Source of the DNA: Fidelibacterota bacterium
Lineage (GTDB): Bacteria; Fidelibacterota; Marinisomatia; Marinisomatales; UBA1611
DNA: 36,214 bases
Reading direction: 5' to 3'
Assembly: GCA_018649625.1 (NCBI GenBank)
Contig: JABIHN010000105.1
Coordinates: 1 to 36,214, forward strand
The notes beneath the pieces are model-generated. The model was given only the letters and a program-made list of their open reading frames with translations. It had not been told where the DNA came from and searched no databases. Shown in pieces: positions 19,188 to 27,834 of the stretch. Numbering within the stretch: the first letter of the stretch is position 1; the number at the start of each line of letters is the position of its first letter. Position numbers and translations under genes: made by a program.

Positions 19188-19193
19188 ATTAAA

Positions 19194-20399
19194 TTATCCT
19201 GGCATCCAACCCATCATAATTTTGTTAATTTTATGATAAGGTAATGTGATAGTTCCTTGATAACTATCACTTTCAAATTCTATATTACTCAATTCAATTG
19301 TTAAATAATAATCATACCAATAATTGTCATTATTTCTCTCTCTTATTATTAGGACCTGCCCATTTACTGGATACCAATAATTAATAGGTGTTGGAACTAT
19401 AAGACCAATATCATCACAAAAATATCCCAAAAAAGATCGATAGTTTGGTGGCAAAAAGTAATAATCTAGTAATACCAAATCAAACCCTGCAAGTGAATCG
19501 CCAATTTCAAATTCAAGTGAGTCATTTGTAAATATTAACTTGGTGGTGTCAATTTCTGTGAAGATTATAGCATTTTCATCTTCATTTTCACTGTAAATAT
19601 AATCATAACCGCATCCTCGTTGTTCACTGTTTGAAGAAAAATTCAAATTTGGAAAATCTCGACTTGCTCTATTCCATTCATTATAAACTGTATCCAAACT
19701 TGTTTCAAGGTTTGACGGTAAACTATTTCTTCTAAACTGAGTAATGTACCCATATTTATTATTCATTAACAAAATATAATTGTTTCTTGGATAATCCATT
19801 ATTATGTATGAATTATCAAGGATGAATAACCAATTTTCACTATCTACAATTATTAAATGATCACTTGTATCAGTAAAAGTTATTTTTCCGTCTTCAATTA
19901 ATTCCGGATACATAGTAATTAATGATTTGTTAAAATTTGGTAATAATAACTTTAAAACTTCAGCTGTTGCTATCTCTTTTGAAATTGGACCTATAATTTT
20001 TGGATATATTAATTCAAATGTTGAAATTTCTTCATTTATCCAAACATTCCATAACTTTTTTATTTCGTGGGTTGATTTATTAATCAAACAAAAATATCCG
20101 AATTCAATCAACGGCGAAGCAATTGGATAACCGGAGATTTGAATAAATAAATAACTATCTTCTTCAATGGATATTGAATCTTCAAAGTTAGAATAAACTT
20201 TATTTGAAATAGTTTCTTGATATCCATAAATAACTACAGATGAGTCAGTTGAGATCAATTCATTTATGGCAATTTCACTAGCTTCTTCGAAAGTTAAATC
20301 TCCAATTCTTTCGTTTGAATCCCAAAAACATGAAATAGATGTAAGGGAGATTAAACCGCTAACTAAAAACTTTAATTTTATAAATTTATATAACTTCAT
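19194..20399 (-). CDS. Unrecognised lipoprotein
   Basis: No family recognised. The 401-aa product has a basic N-terminus, a hydrophobic segment (about 10-22) and a likely lipidated cysteine at 24 (SISC), with a relaxed lipobox as common in FCB bacteria. The mature part is acidic and very rich in Tyr, Ile, Asn and Ser, with alternating hydrophobic and polar residues suggesting beta structure. It has no further membrane helix and ends in PYHKINKIMMGWMPG. The next gene downstream, the PI-PLC-like one, starts 6 bp after its stop, so both may be expressed together. Confidence 0.75.
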   Translation of the reverse strand: MKLYKFIKLKFLVSGLISLTSISCFWDSNERIGDLTFEEASEIAINELISTDSSVVIYGYQETISNKVYSNFEDSISIEEDSYLFIQISGYPIASPLIEFGYFCLINKSTHEIKKLWNVWINEEISTFELIYPKIIGPISKEIATAEVLKLLLPNFNKSLITMYPELIEDGKITFTDTSDHLIIVDSENWLFILDNSYIIMDYPRNNYILLMNNKYGYITQFRRNSLPSNLETSLDTVYNEWNRASRDFPNLNFSSNSEQRGCGYDYIYSENEDENAIIFTEIDTTKLIFTNDSLEFEIGDSLAGFDLVLLDYYFLPPNYRSFLGYFCDDIGLIVPTPINYWYPVNGQVLIIRERNNDNYWYDYYLTIELSNIEFESDSYQGTITLPYHKINKIMMGWMPG

Positions 20400-20513
20400 T
20401 TATTCATCAGCCTTTTGTGTTTTTTGTGCATTTTGTGGCGAATAATCCAGGATAAAATGATGTTTCCAATTAATTGGGTTTGAGCGATTGTATTTGCGAG
20501 TGCATGATTTATA

Positions 20514-20990
20514 CTACTGACAATATTCCGGATATAATTCACAATAGAACTCTCTGTCCATTTCCCTAAGAATCTCAATTGTATTGTTAATCGGATCAAT
20601 TGTATCCCAATATTCAAATATAACACTCTTTAAAGTGTCAGCGGTTATGATTTCAATCCATTCGGCACCACCATCAGCACAATCAGGGCAACCAATGATA
20701 TTAGGAAGAGAAAGAATAGAATCCATATTTATTGAAACGAGAAGTGAATTCCATTCCTTTATTGACATTTTATTATTTAATTGAATTTTTGGATATTCTA
20801 TACTATCCCTACTAGATCTTGTATAAATTATGTTTCTATTTTCAATTTCAATATAACTTGTACAGTATCCACCGCAAAAACCAAATGTGACCCTATATTT
20901 TATTAGAATATCATTCTCTTCAATTTCATTCTTTTGACAAGAAAATATTGAAAACAAAAAAAGTAATAAAAATATTTTCAGCCCATTCAA
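20514..20990 (-). CDS. Small cysteine-rich lipoprotein, unrecognised family
   Basis: A 158-aa protein if started at the TTG one base after the preceding gene, which yields a compact signal sequence (NGLKIFLLLFLFSIFSC) with lipidated Cys. An ATG at 21026 would add twelve residues and overlap the upstream gene by 35 bp; this cannot be excluded. The mature part has six cysteines in three close pairs: FCGGYC, CPDC and CELYPEYC. These could form disulfides or bind metal. The segment ADGGAEWIEI follows the CPDC pair. I have no confident family assignment. It is probably the last gene of the CBS-TPR-lipoprotein operon. Confidence 0.72.
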   Translation of the reverse strand: MNGLKIFLLLFLFSIFSCQKNEIEENDILIKYRVTFGFCGGYCTSYIEIENRNIIYTRSSRDSIEYPKIQLNNKMSIKEWNSLLVSINMDSILSLPNIIGCPDCADGGAEWIEIITADTLKSVIFEYWDTIDPINNTIEILREMDREFYCELYPEYCQ

Positions 20991-20991
20991 C

Positions 20992-21609
20992 TTATTTAAA
21001 TAACTTGCGCACTTGGTTAACTGCATTTTTTACACATGCATCTGTGGCACGATGGAGTTCCAGGCTGCTATACCAAAATGTATTTGCCCACACGAGAGTT
21101 CCAGAATCAATATCACGCATTTTTAACATAATCGCAACACGCGCTCGGGTATAATCAATTTTGCTTCCAGAAGAGACTGCACCTCCATCAGTTTTGGTGG
21201 TAGAAGAAGATGTTGTTTCTGCTTTATCTGTATTTGCACTTGCAGCAGCAGATTGTTTTATTGTTGTCGAGGTTGATCCGCGATCTTCGAAATGATAAGG
21301 AACAATGATTAATTCAGAATCAGTATATTCTGTAATAATGCAGGAAAGTTCAAGGGCTTGATTCCCCGTTCCTATAGATACACGAGATGCACCCGGCAAA
21401 TCTTCATTTACATCAAATCCATATTTTAAAAAATTGTGTGATAAACTCGTTTCGACTATTTCACCCGAACCAGGCATATAGGTATGGTCATTCACATGAT
21501 TGATTTTAATTGAGCCCACAGTTGTGAAATCATAGCTGTGATTTACTGCGGGACCATTCCAGCACGATATTGTTAATAGAAAGAAAGGAACGAAAAATAG
21601 TTTTTTCAT
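20992..21609 (-). CDS. Lipoprotein of unknown function, CsgG/LpoB-like C-terminus
   Basis: A 205-aa protein with signal sequence MKKLFFVPFFLLTISC and a probable lipid-bearing Cys16. The middle part (about 110-150) is a low-complexity Ser/Thr/Ala linker. The C-terminal segment VAIMLKMRDIDSGTLVWAN has the look of the strand-turn-strand in CsgG/LpoB/TolB-N-like lipoproteins (a stretch of 'L..I...TGE..WS' type). That resemblance is by eye and weak, so no function is given. Its start codon shares one base with the upstream TPR gene stop (TAATG), implying coupled translation. Confidence 0.8.
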   Translation of the reverse strand: MKKLFFVPFFLLTISCWNGPAVNHSYDFTTVGSIKINHVNDHTYMPGSGEIVETSLSHNFLKYGFDVNEDLPGASRVSIGTGNQALELSCIITEYTDSELIIVPYHFEDRGSTSTTIKQSAAASANTDKAETTSSSTTKTDGGAVSSGSKIDYTRARVAIMLKMRDIDSGTLVWANTFWYSSLELHRATDACVKNAVNQVRKLFK

Positions 21610-21914
21610 TATTCTATCGTTAAAATTTGGATATGAATTTTGGCTTCACTACTTAAAAATTTATCTTTAGAATATTTTAAGCAATCATTCCAGGCTGATA
21701 AGGCTGGTTTTGATTCATCCAATGCTTCATGAAGCAATGCTTTCATTCTGTAGAGGTCAGCATTATTTTTATCTGTCTTTTGTGCTATTGCAATATGACT
21801 TAAAGCTTCTTGATACATTCCTGCTTTCATGGCTGATGATGCTTTGAACAATGCATCGTTTGGTCCCGCCAAAATGATGCCGGAAAAAATTAGTATAATA
21901 AATAATCTGATCAT
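21609..21914 (-). CDS. Small exported TPR protein
   Basis: A 101-aa protein with an N-terminal signal sequence (MIRLFIILIFSGIILAGP, cleavage likely after LAG). About two tetratricopeptide helix pairs follow: ALFKASSAMKAGMYQEALSH and DLYRMKALLHEALDESKPAL. TPRs mediate protein contacts, so it may be a periplasmic partner of the lipoprotein encoded next, with which it overlaps by one base. It starts 2 bp after the CBS gene. No enzymatic motif is present. Confidence 0.8.
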   Translation of the reverse strand: MIRLFIILIFSGIILAGPNDALFKASSAMKAGMYQEALSHIAIAQKTDKNNADLYRMKALLHEALDESKPALSAWNDCLKYSKDKFLSSEAKIHIQILTIE

Positions 21915-21916
21915 GA

Positions 21917-22321
21917 TTAATCCTCCTTCGAAAGCAGGTGAATGGCTCGTAGAACATCTCTTCGACTAATTTGCCCGACCAATTTTCCACCTTCAGTAAT
22001 AGGGAAACGTCTATATCGTGATTGAATAAATTTATCGGCTACATTAGATAAAGTATCATGGACATCAATCGTATCAAGTTTTGTGGACATATATTCTTTA
22101 ACATGTCCACCTAAATTATTATAATAAGATGATTCTATTAGTGTTCTCATGCAATCTTTCTCAGATAAAACTCCAATGAGACCACCATTTTCATCCACCA
22201 CAGGTGCACCAGAGATTTTATGAGTAAGAAATGTATCAATCGCAGTTTCGATTGGTGTTTCTGCTGTAAACGTGATTAATTCTTTTGTCATGAAATCACG
22301 TATTGAATATTGAATATCCAT
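21917..22321 (-). CDS. Tandem CBS-domain protein
   Basis: A 134-aa cytoplasmic protein made of two CBS domains (about 8-62 and 76-130). The characteristic MT and PVVDENGGLIGVLSEKD segments occur in the first, and FPITEGGKLVGQISRRD in the second. Such stand-alone pairs bind adenosine nucleotides and usually act as regulatory sensors. An AAGGA Shine-Dalgarno stands about 9 bp before the ATG. It heads a run of envelope genes on the minus strand, an odd pairing for a nucleotide sensor. Confidence 0.92.
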   Translation of the reverse strand: MDIQYSIRDFMTKELITFTAETPIETAIDTFLTHKISGAPVVDENGGLIGVLSEKDCMRTLIESSYYNNLGGHVKEYMSTKLDTIDVHDTLSNVADKFIQSRYRRFPITEGGKLVGQISRRDVLRAIHLLSKED

Positions 22322-22422
22322 TAATGAGTTCCTTTTTGTATTTGAATGAAGTTAGAGCTAATTATCCCATAAAACAAAGGAAGGTAGAACATTGTTCCAA
22401 TTAAGGTTTTTTAGAGGATTGA

Positions 22423-23298
22423 TTATTCAAACAGAGACGATTCCATTTTTAAGAGTAATTTCGCTCGCTCTTTATAGTAAAGATTCTCTGCCATAAGTTC
22501 TGGATTCCCTGTTAAATCCGTATCGATTACATCCAGTAACATTGAATGAAATTGTTCTCGATTTCCAGCTTTTTGATGATAAAACTCTGCCATATGAACA
22601 GCATTTCCCAAATAATCGGGATTAGAAGATAACGCTTGAAGAAAATATGTCTTTGATTGTGATAGTTCAACGCCTGGAATTCGAGTGTAGAGTGAACCGA
22701 AAAATCGATAAGGTCCGCTGTAGTAGAATCCGGGATCTAAGGACAATATCCGATGCATCATAACTTCCACCAACTCTCGCTGGTTTAGTCGTTCGATAAC
22801 GGGTTGAGAATTAAGATATCTCCCTAAATTAGTTGTCCACCAAAAAAGTCCAGGAATAAGTGATCTTGGGGCTTCTGCTAAAGATGACAGTATTTTAAAT
22901 GTGCTATCGCCCTGTGATTCTTTATATATAATTTCAAATTCCGAATGATTAAAAATTGCTTCTCGGCAAATTTGACTTGCTTGAAAAAATAATTCACTTT
23001 GTACATTATTATCAGTTTCTAAAAATAATGCTCTTGTGTACAGAATTTTACTGTATAAAATTGCTAATTCAAAATCTTGTTTATTTTCATTAAAGGCAAG
23101 CCTAATAAAGTGCTCTGCTTTTTTCAAAGCAAGAGTATCAGCTCGTTGTTCCCAATAGGAATTTCCTTGTTTAATAAGAAAATCAATATTTTGTGTTTTT
23201 TGTTTAAGACGCTGTCTAGGTCCAGCACAATTCAGAGCTAAAGTTCCAATGAGAAAAAGAAAGAAACTATATTTTTGTATTAAGTTTAAATGTATCAT
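22423..23298 (-). CDS. TatT-like TPR lipoprotein (TRAP transporter-associated family)
   Basis: A 291-aa protein. I use the second Met (MIHLNLIQKYSFF) because it gives a compact signal sequence with lipidated Cys24 (LALNC). The upstream ATG at 23343 adds fifteen residues that spoil it. The mature part is helical with TPR-like repeats. The segments LIPGLFWWTTNLGRYL, PYRFFGSLYTRIPG and NPDYLGNAVHMAEFY match what I know of the TAtT family, which in Treponema forms a periplasmic complex with a TRAP solute-binding protein. No TRAP genes are in this window. The gene is divergent from phoH. Confidence 0.75.
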   Translation of the reverse strand: MIHLNLIQKYSFFLFLIGTLALNCAGPRQRLKQKTQNIDFLIKQGNSYWEQRADTLALKKAEHFIRLAFNENKQDFELAILYSKILYTRALFLETDNNVQSELFFQASQICREAIFNHSEFEIIYKESQGDSTFKILSSLAEAPRSLIPGLFWWTTNLGRYLNSQPVIERLNQRELVEVMMHRILSLDPGFYYSGPYRFFGSLYTRIPGVELSQSKTYFLQALSSNPDYLGNAVHMAEFYHQKAGNREQFHSMLLDVIDTDLTGNPELMAENLYYKERAKLLLKMESSLFE

Positions 23299-23397
23299 GT
23301 TGCCTAAATTTTGAGTATCAAAATTACATAGAAATTGATGCAAAATAACACGTCAAGATTTAAGAACTATTTTTTATTAATTGAACATTTACTGTAG

Positions 23398-24354
23398 ATG
23401 GAAAAGACTATAAAATTAAAATCTCTCGAGCCAACAACTTTATTAGGTGTGGCGGACGTTCACATAAAATTGATTGAATCAGCCATTTCAGCAACAATTA
23501 TTGTCCGAGGTGAACTGATAATAATCCAAGGAAAAAAAAAGCCTGTTGAACAAATCTATGAAGTGATAAATGAGATGATGGTAACTCTAATAAGCAAAGG
23601 GAGTCTCACGGTTCGGAATGTTCAAAATCTTATTTCGATTGTAAAATCCGAGAATGGGTATTCTCAAGAAGATTTTCAATCGTCAGATATTGTAATCCAT
23701 TATGGGAAAAATGGTGCTATTGTTACCAAGACCCCAGGACAGTTGGAATATGTAAATGAGATGAAAAAAAATGATATCGTATTTAGTATTGGCCCTGCTG
23801 GAACAGGAAAAACTTTTCTAGCTGTTGCATTTGCAGTTGCAGCTTTAGAAAACAATGAAGTGGATAAAATTATCTTATGTCGTCCTGCAGTGGAAGCGGG
23901 AGAAAATTTGGGTTTTTTGCCTGGTGATTTACAAGAAAAGATTGATCCATATTTAGCACCAATTTATGATTCACTCCGAATTATGTTATCTGAAAATAAA
24001 TTGGCAAAACTTTTGAAACAGAAAATAATTGAAGTTGTACCATTGGCTTATATGCGAGGTAGAACTATGGATAGTTCATTTATGATTTTGGATGAAGCAC
24101 AAAATGCAACTGTGATGCAAATGAAAATGTTTCTTACAAGACTTGGAATAGGTTCAAAAGCAATTATTACGGGAGATGTAACACAAATTGATTTAAAACA
24201 TCGCACAGATTCAGGATTAGTTCAAGTTTCACATATTTTGAAAAATGTTAAGGGGATTGGATTTGCTACATTAAATCGTAGTGACGTGGTTCGTCATCCA
24301 TTAGTCATGAGAATTATTAAAGCATATGATGACATTTCATCCAATGATAAATAA
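23398..24354 (+). CDS. phoH: PhoH family ATPase
   Basis: A 318-aa PhoH/YbeZ-type protein. It has an N-terminal KH-like RNA-binding region (about 15-75), then the RecA-like ATPase with P-loop GPAGTGKT (132-139), Walker B segment MILDEAQNA and a C-terminal TGDVTQIDL motif. YbeZ partners the endoribonuclease YbeY in rRNA maturation in other bacteria. No ybeY is adjacent here; instead the next gene, 123 bp on, is a thiolase. The start lacks a visible Shine-Dalgarno. The divergent TatT-like gene shares the 99-bp upstream region. Confidence 0.94.
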   Translation: MEKTIKLKSLEPTTLLGVADVHIKLIESAISATIIVRGELIIIQGKKKPVEQIYEVINEMMVTLISKGSLTVRNVQNLISIVKSENGYSQEDFQSSDIVIHYGKNGAIVTKTPGQLEYVNEMKKNDIVFSIGPAGTGKTFLAVAFAVAALENNEVDKIILCRPAVEAGENLGFLPGDLQEKIDPYLAPIYDSLRIMLSENKLAKLLKQKIIEVVPLAYMRGRTMDSSFMILDEAQNATVMQMKMFLTRLGIGSKAIITGDVTQIDLKHRTDSGLVQVSHILKNVKGIGFATLNRSDVVRHPLVMRIIKAYDDISSNDK

Positions 24355-24477
24355 ACAATATTTTTTAAATATTTCATGGTTTAATTGCTTTAAAATAACT
24401 TTCATCTAATTAAGCCAATCGTATATATATTTTTTTAATTTCCAGACTCTTATATACACGCTTTTTAAAGGAAAACA

Positions 24478-25659
24478 ATGCATCGACATTCAGTTATTGT
24501 TGCGGCGAAACGGACACCCGTCGGCGCATTTCAAGGTAAATTATCTTCCGTATCTGCTCCTATGCTCGGAGCGACGGCCATTAAATCTGTTTTAGATGAT
24601 ACAGGAATAGATTATTCTCATGTAGATGAAGTTATTATGGGAAATGTATTATCTGCTGGATTGGGACAAGCACCCGCTCGACAAGCAACAATCCATGCGG
24701 GATTACCGAATACAGTTGAAGCGCTCACCATTAATAAAATGTGCGGTTCCGGATTAAAGGCAATTATGCTTGCAGATCAAGCTATTCGAAGTGGTGATGC
24801 AGATGTGATTATTTCTGGTGGCATGGAAAGTATGTCAAATGCACCCTATCTTTTAAATAATGTTCGAAATGGTCAAAGATTAGGACATGGAAAAATGATT
24901 GATAGTATGATTCATGATGGGCTTTGGGACGCTTACAATAATACTCATATGGGAAATTGCGCAGAATTACTTTCAACTGATAGAAATTATACACGCGAAT
25001 CACAGGACGAATTTGCAATAACATCTTATAAACGTGCTCAAATCGCACAGGCAAATAGTATTTTTGATTCAGAGATTATTCCTGTTGAAATTGTACAAAG
25101 AAAGGGAAAATCAGTCATAGTTACTGAAGATGAAGAACCTGGTAAAGCAAGGTTTGATAAAATTCCTGTTTTACGTCCAGCATTTGATAAAGAAGGTACT
25201 ATTACAGCAGCAAATGCATCCAAATTGAATGATGGCGCTGCGGCAATTCTTGTTATGAGTGATTCAAAGGCTTTGGAATTGAATCTCAAACCTTTAGCGA
25301 AAATTATTGCACAAGCTTCTGTGGCTCATGAGCCGGAATGGTTTACAACTGCACCAGGAAAAGCGATTTCTAAAGTATTAGACAAAGTAAACTTTACAGC
25401 AGATGATATTGATCTTTGGGAAATAAATGAAGCTTTCTCCTCCGTAACCATGGCAGCAATTGACGATTTCAATATTGATCCTGCAAAAGTAAATATTTAT
25501 GGAGGTGCTGTTGCTATTGGGCATCCCATTGGTGCTTCCGGGGCTAGAATTTTCACAACTCTCCTTAATGGGCTAAACCGAACCGATGGGAAATATGGTC
25601 TTGCGACGCTTTGTATCGGTGGCGGAGAAGCTTCAGCAATCATTGTGGAAAAAATATGA
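24478..25659 (+). CDS. Acetyl-CoA C-acetyltransferase (thiolase)
   Basis: Type II thiolase of 393 aa. The nucleophile is Cys89 in NKMCGSGLKA; the other active-site residues are His349 in AIGHPIGASG and Cys379 in LCIGGGEA. This matches the Zoogloea enzyme spacing almost exactly. It could condense two acetyl-CoA or cleave acetoacetyl-CoA; longer acyl substrates are possible. A clear AAAGGA precedes the ATG. Its stop overlaps the acyl-CoA dehydrogenase start (ATGA), so the two enzymes are translationally coupled. This supports a role in fatty- or amino-acid-derived acyl-CoA breakdown. Confidence 0.95.
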   Translation: MHRHSVIVAAKRTPVGAFQGKLSSVSAPMLGATAIKSVLDDTGIDYSHVDEVIMGNVLSAGLGQAPARQATIHAGLPNTVEALTINKMCGSGLKAIMLADQAIRSGDADVIISGGMESMSNAPYLLNNVRNGQRLGHGKMIDSMIHDGLWDAYNNTHMGNCAELLSTDRNYTRESQDEFAITSYKRAQIAQANSIFDSEIIPVEIVQRKGKSVIVTEDEEPGKARFDKIPVLRPAFDKEGTITAANASKLNDGAAAILVMSDSKALELNLKPLAKIIAQASVAHEPEWFTTAPGKAISKVLDKVNFTADDIDLWEINEAFSSVTMAAIDDFNIDPAKVNIYGGAVAIGHPIGASGARIFTTLLNGLNRTDGKYGLATLCIGGGEASAIIVEKI

Positions 25660-26798
25660 TTGATTTTAGTCTAACATCTGAACAAGAACTTATCCAAAAA
25701 ACTGCTCGAGAATTTGCGCAAGATCATTTAGCTCCCGGCGTAATTGAACGAGATGAAAAAGCGATATTCCCAAAACAGCAAATTAAGTTAATGGGAGAAT
25801 TAGGTTTTATGGGTATGATGGTCCCTGAAGAATGGGGTGGCTCTGGTTTGGATACCGTAAGCTATGTAATAGCCATGGAAGAGATTGCTGCGGTTGAACT
25901 TGCTACATCTACTATAATGTCAGTAAATAATTCGTTGGTTTGCCAGTTACTCTTAGATAGAGGAACCGAAGCACAAAAAGAAAAATATTTAAAGCCATTA
26001 GCGGCTGGCCAAAAATTAGGTGCTTATAGTTTGAGCGAACCGGAATCTGGGTCAGATGCTAGTAATATGCATACCTATGCAAAAAAAGACGGAGATCATT
26101 ATATAATAAATGGCACAAAAAATTGGGTAACAAATGGAATTAATAGTGACATTGTTATTCTTTTTTGTATGACAGAAAAAGGCGTGGGCTACAAAGGGAT
26201 TTCTGCATTTGTTATTGATAAAAGTACCCCAGGCTTAACTACAGGAAAAAAAGAAGACAAACTTGGGATTCGTGCTTCAGATACATGTGAACTTTATTTT
26301 GAAGATTGTAAAGTTCCGGTTAAAAATATAATTGGAGAAGAAGGTGAAGGGTTTAAAATTGCCATGAAAGCATTAGGCGGTGGCAGGATTGGAATTGCAG
26401 CACAAGCTTTAGGACTATCTCGAGCGGCATTAGATGCATCTATTACTTACGCAAAAGAACGGAAACAGTTTGGGAAATCAATTGGTGAATTTGGAGCAAT
26501 CCAAAATAAAATAGCGGATATGGGAACTGAAGTAGATGCAGCAAGATTATTAATTTGGCGAGCGGCAAAACTAAAGGATGATGGGAAAAAATATTCACGA
26601 GAAAGTTCCATGGCTAAATTATTTGCATCAACGACAGCAATGAAAGCGGCAACTGATTGTGTCCAAATTCATGGTGGATATGGTTATATGCAAGAATATG
26701 GTGTGGAACGGCTAATGAGAGATGCGAAAATTACCCAAATTTATGAAGGGACTTCTGAAATTCAACAACTTGTAATTGGAAGAGATTTATTAAAATGA
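25656..26798 (+). CDS. Short/branched-chain acyl-CoA dehydrogenase
   Basis: FAD-dependent dehydrogenase that oxidises acyl-CoA to the 2-enoyl-CoA. I start at the ATG inside the thiolase stop (MIDFSLTSEQ, 380 aa), the canonical acyl-CoA dehydrogenase N-terminus. Family signatures are LSEPESGSDA, IHGGYGYMQEY and the catalytic base Glu364 in YEGTSEIQ, the position used by short-chain enzymes. Isovaleryl-type enzymes place the base elsewhere, so butyryl- or 2-methyl-branched substrates are likelier. Electron-transfer flavoprotein genes are not in the window. It overlaps ilvE by 4 bp (ATGA). Confidence 0.95.
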   Translation: MIDFSLTSEQELIQKTAREFAQDHLAPGVIERDEKAIFPKQQIKLMGELGFMGMMVPEEWGGSGLDTVSYVIAMEEIAAVELATSTIMSVNNSLVCQLLLDRGTEAQKEKYLKPLAAGQKLGAYSLSEPESGSDASNMHTYAKKDGDHYIINGTKNWVTNGINSDIVILFCMTEKGVGYKGISAFVIDKSTPGLTTGKKEDKLGIRASDTCELYFEDCKVPVKNIIGEEGEGFKIAMKALGGGRIGIAAQALGLSRAALDASITYAKERKQFGKSIGEFGAIQNKIADMGTEVDAARLLIWRAAKLKDDGKKYSRESSMAKLFASTTAMKAATDCVQIHGGYGYMQEYGVERLMRDAKITQIYEGTSEIQQLVIGRDLLK

Positions 26799-27826
26799 GC
26801 AATTATTCAAAACCAACTATTGATTGGGATTCACTGGGGTTTAATGTTACTGAAACAAAAAGTATGTTTCGTGCCACATGCGACTTGGGTGGAAAATGGT
26901 CTGGCGGTGAACTTATTCCATATGGAGATATTCAACTCTCTCCATTTGCCGGCGTTCTAAATTATGGGCAAGGCGTGTTTGAAGGTGTGAAAGCGTTTCG
27001 TTCTTCAAAGGGAAATGTAGTTTTATTTAGGCCAGAAATGAATGGAAAGCGAATGGCATTTTCTACCAAACGAATTTGTATGCCAGAAATGAATCCTGCT
27101 TTTTTTGTAGATGCTGTAACTAAAACAGTTAAAGATAATATAGACTATGTTCCACCTTTTGGAAAAGGAAGTCTTTATATTCGTCCTGTGGTTTGGGGGA
27201 CAGCACCGATTTTGGGTGTGAGCCCAACTTCAGAATATACATTTATGGTAATGGTTTCACCCGTCGGCCCTTACTTTAAAAATGGTATAAAACCACTTAA
27301 CCTAAAGGTTAATACAGACTATCATCGTGCCGCCCCTAAAGGAATCGGAAATGCAAAAGCCATTGGAAATTATTCAGCATCTCTATTTCCTCTTATGGAA
27401 GCAAAAAAAGAAGGATTTGATGAAAATATTTATCTCGATGCCAAGGAAGAAAAATTTGTTGAAGAATTAGGATCAGCCAATATGTTTATTTATAAAGATG
27501 GTTGTTTAAAAACGCCCGCCCTAAATGGATCAATCTTAGGCGGAATTACTCGACAATCAGTTTGTCAGGTTGCATCAGATTTATTAGGAATAACAGTGGA
27601 AAAAACAGAATTAACTGTTGATGATTTATTGAGTGCGGATGAAGTATTCTGCACAGGAACAGCCGTTGTTATTACGCCAGTAGGGAAAATATCCTATCAA
27701 GGAAAAATGACAGAAATTAATCAGAATAAAATGGGTCCCATTGCCCAAAAAATAAGAGAAACACTTGTTGGGATCCAACGAGAAGAACTAGATGACCCAT
27801 TTGGTTGGGTGGTCTCGGTCGAATAA
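26795..27826 (+). CDS. ilvE: Branched-chain amino acid aminotransferase
   Basis: Fold-type IV PLP enzyme of 343 aa that interconverts Leu, Ile and Val with their 2-oxo acids. The PLP lysine is Lys188 in GNAKAIGNYSAS. LNYGQGVFEGVKAF (55-68) and the ELGSANMF and LNGSILGGITR segments match the larger BCAT subgroup also found in eukaryotes and Bacteroidota. The ATGA overlap with the acyl-CoA dehydrogenase suggests that transamination and oxidation of branched-chain skeletons are co-regulated. The same enzyme could serve biosynthesis. Confidence 0.95.
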   Translation: MSNYSKPTIDWDSLGFNVTETKSMFRATCDLGGKWSGGELIPYGDIQLSPFAGVLNYGQGVFEGVKAFRSSKGNVVLFRPEMNGKRMAFSTKRICMPEMNPAFFVDAVTKTVKDNIDYVPPFGKGSLYIRPVVWGTAPILGVSPTSEYTFMVMVSPVGPYFKNGIKPLNLKVNTDYHRAAPKGIGNAKAIGNYSASLFPLMEAKKEGFDENIYLDAKEEKFVEELGSANMFIYKDGCLKTPALNGSILGGITRQSVCQVASDLLGITVEKTELTVDDLLSADEVFCTGTAVVITPVGKISYQGKMTEINQNKMGPIAQKIRETLVGIQREELDDPFGWVVSVE

Positions 27827-27834
27827 AGGTATAA

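Noticed and set aside
20396-20626. Open frame on the minus strand between two lipoprotein genes
   Set aside because: It overlaps the cysteine-rich lipoprotein gene in another frame and has no recognisable features.
22322-22422. Gap between the TatT-like and CBS genes searched for small genes or RNAs
   Set aside because: Only a Shine-Dalgarno and a 4-bp dyad (GAAC-AAT-GTTC) are visible, too little for a separate feature.
24356-24376. AATATTT/AAATATT hairpin after phoH
   Set aside because: The stem is entirely A-T and lacks a following T tract, so it is not a convincing terminator.
25611-25655. Longer acyl-CoA dehydrogenase N-terminus overlapping thiolase
   Set aside because: The added residues come from the thiolase C-terminal sequence in another frame; the ATGA overlap gives the canonical start.
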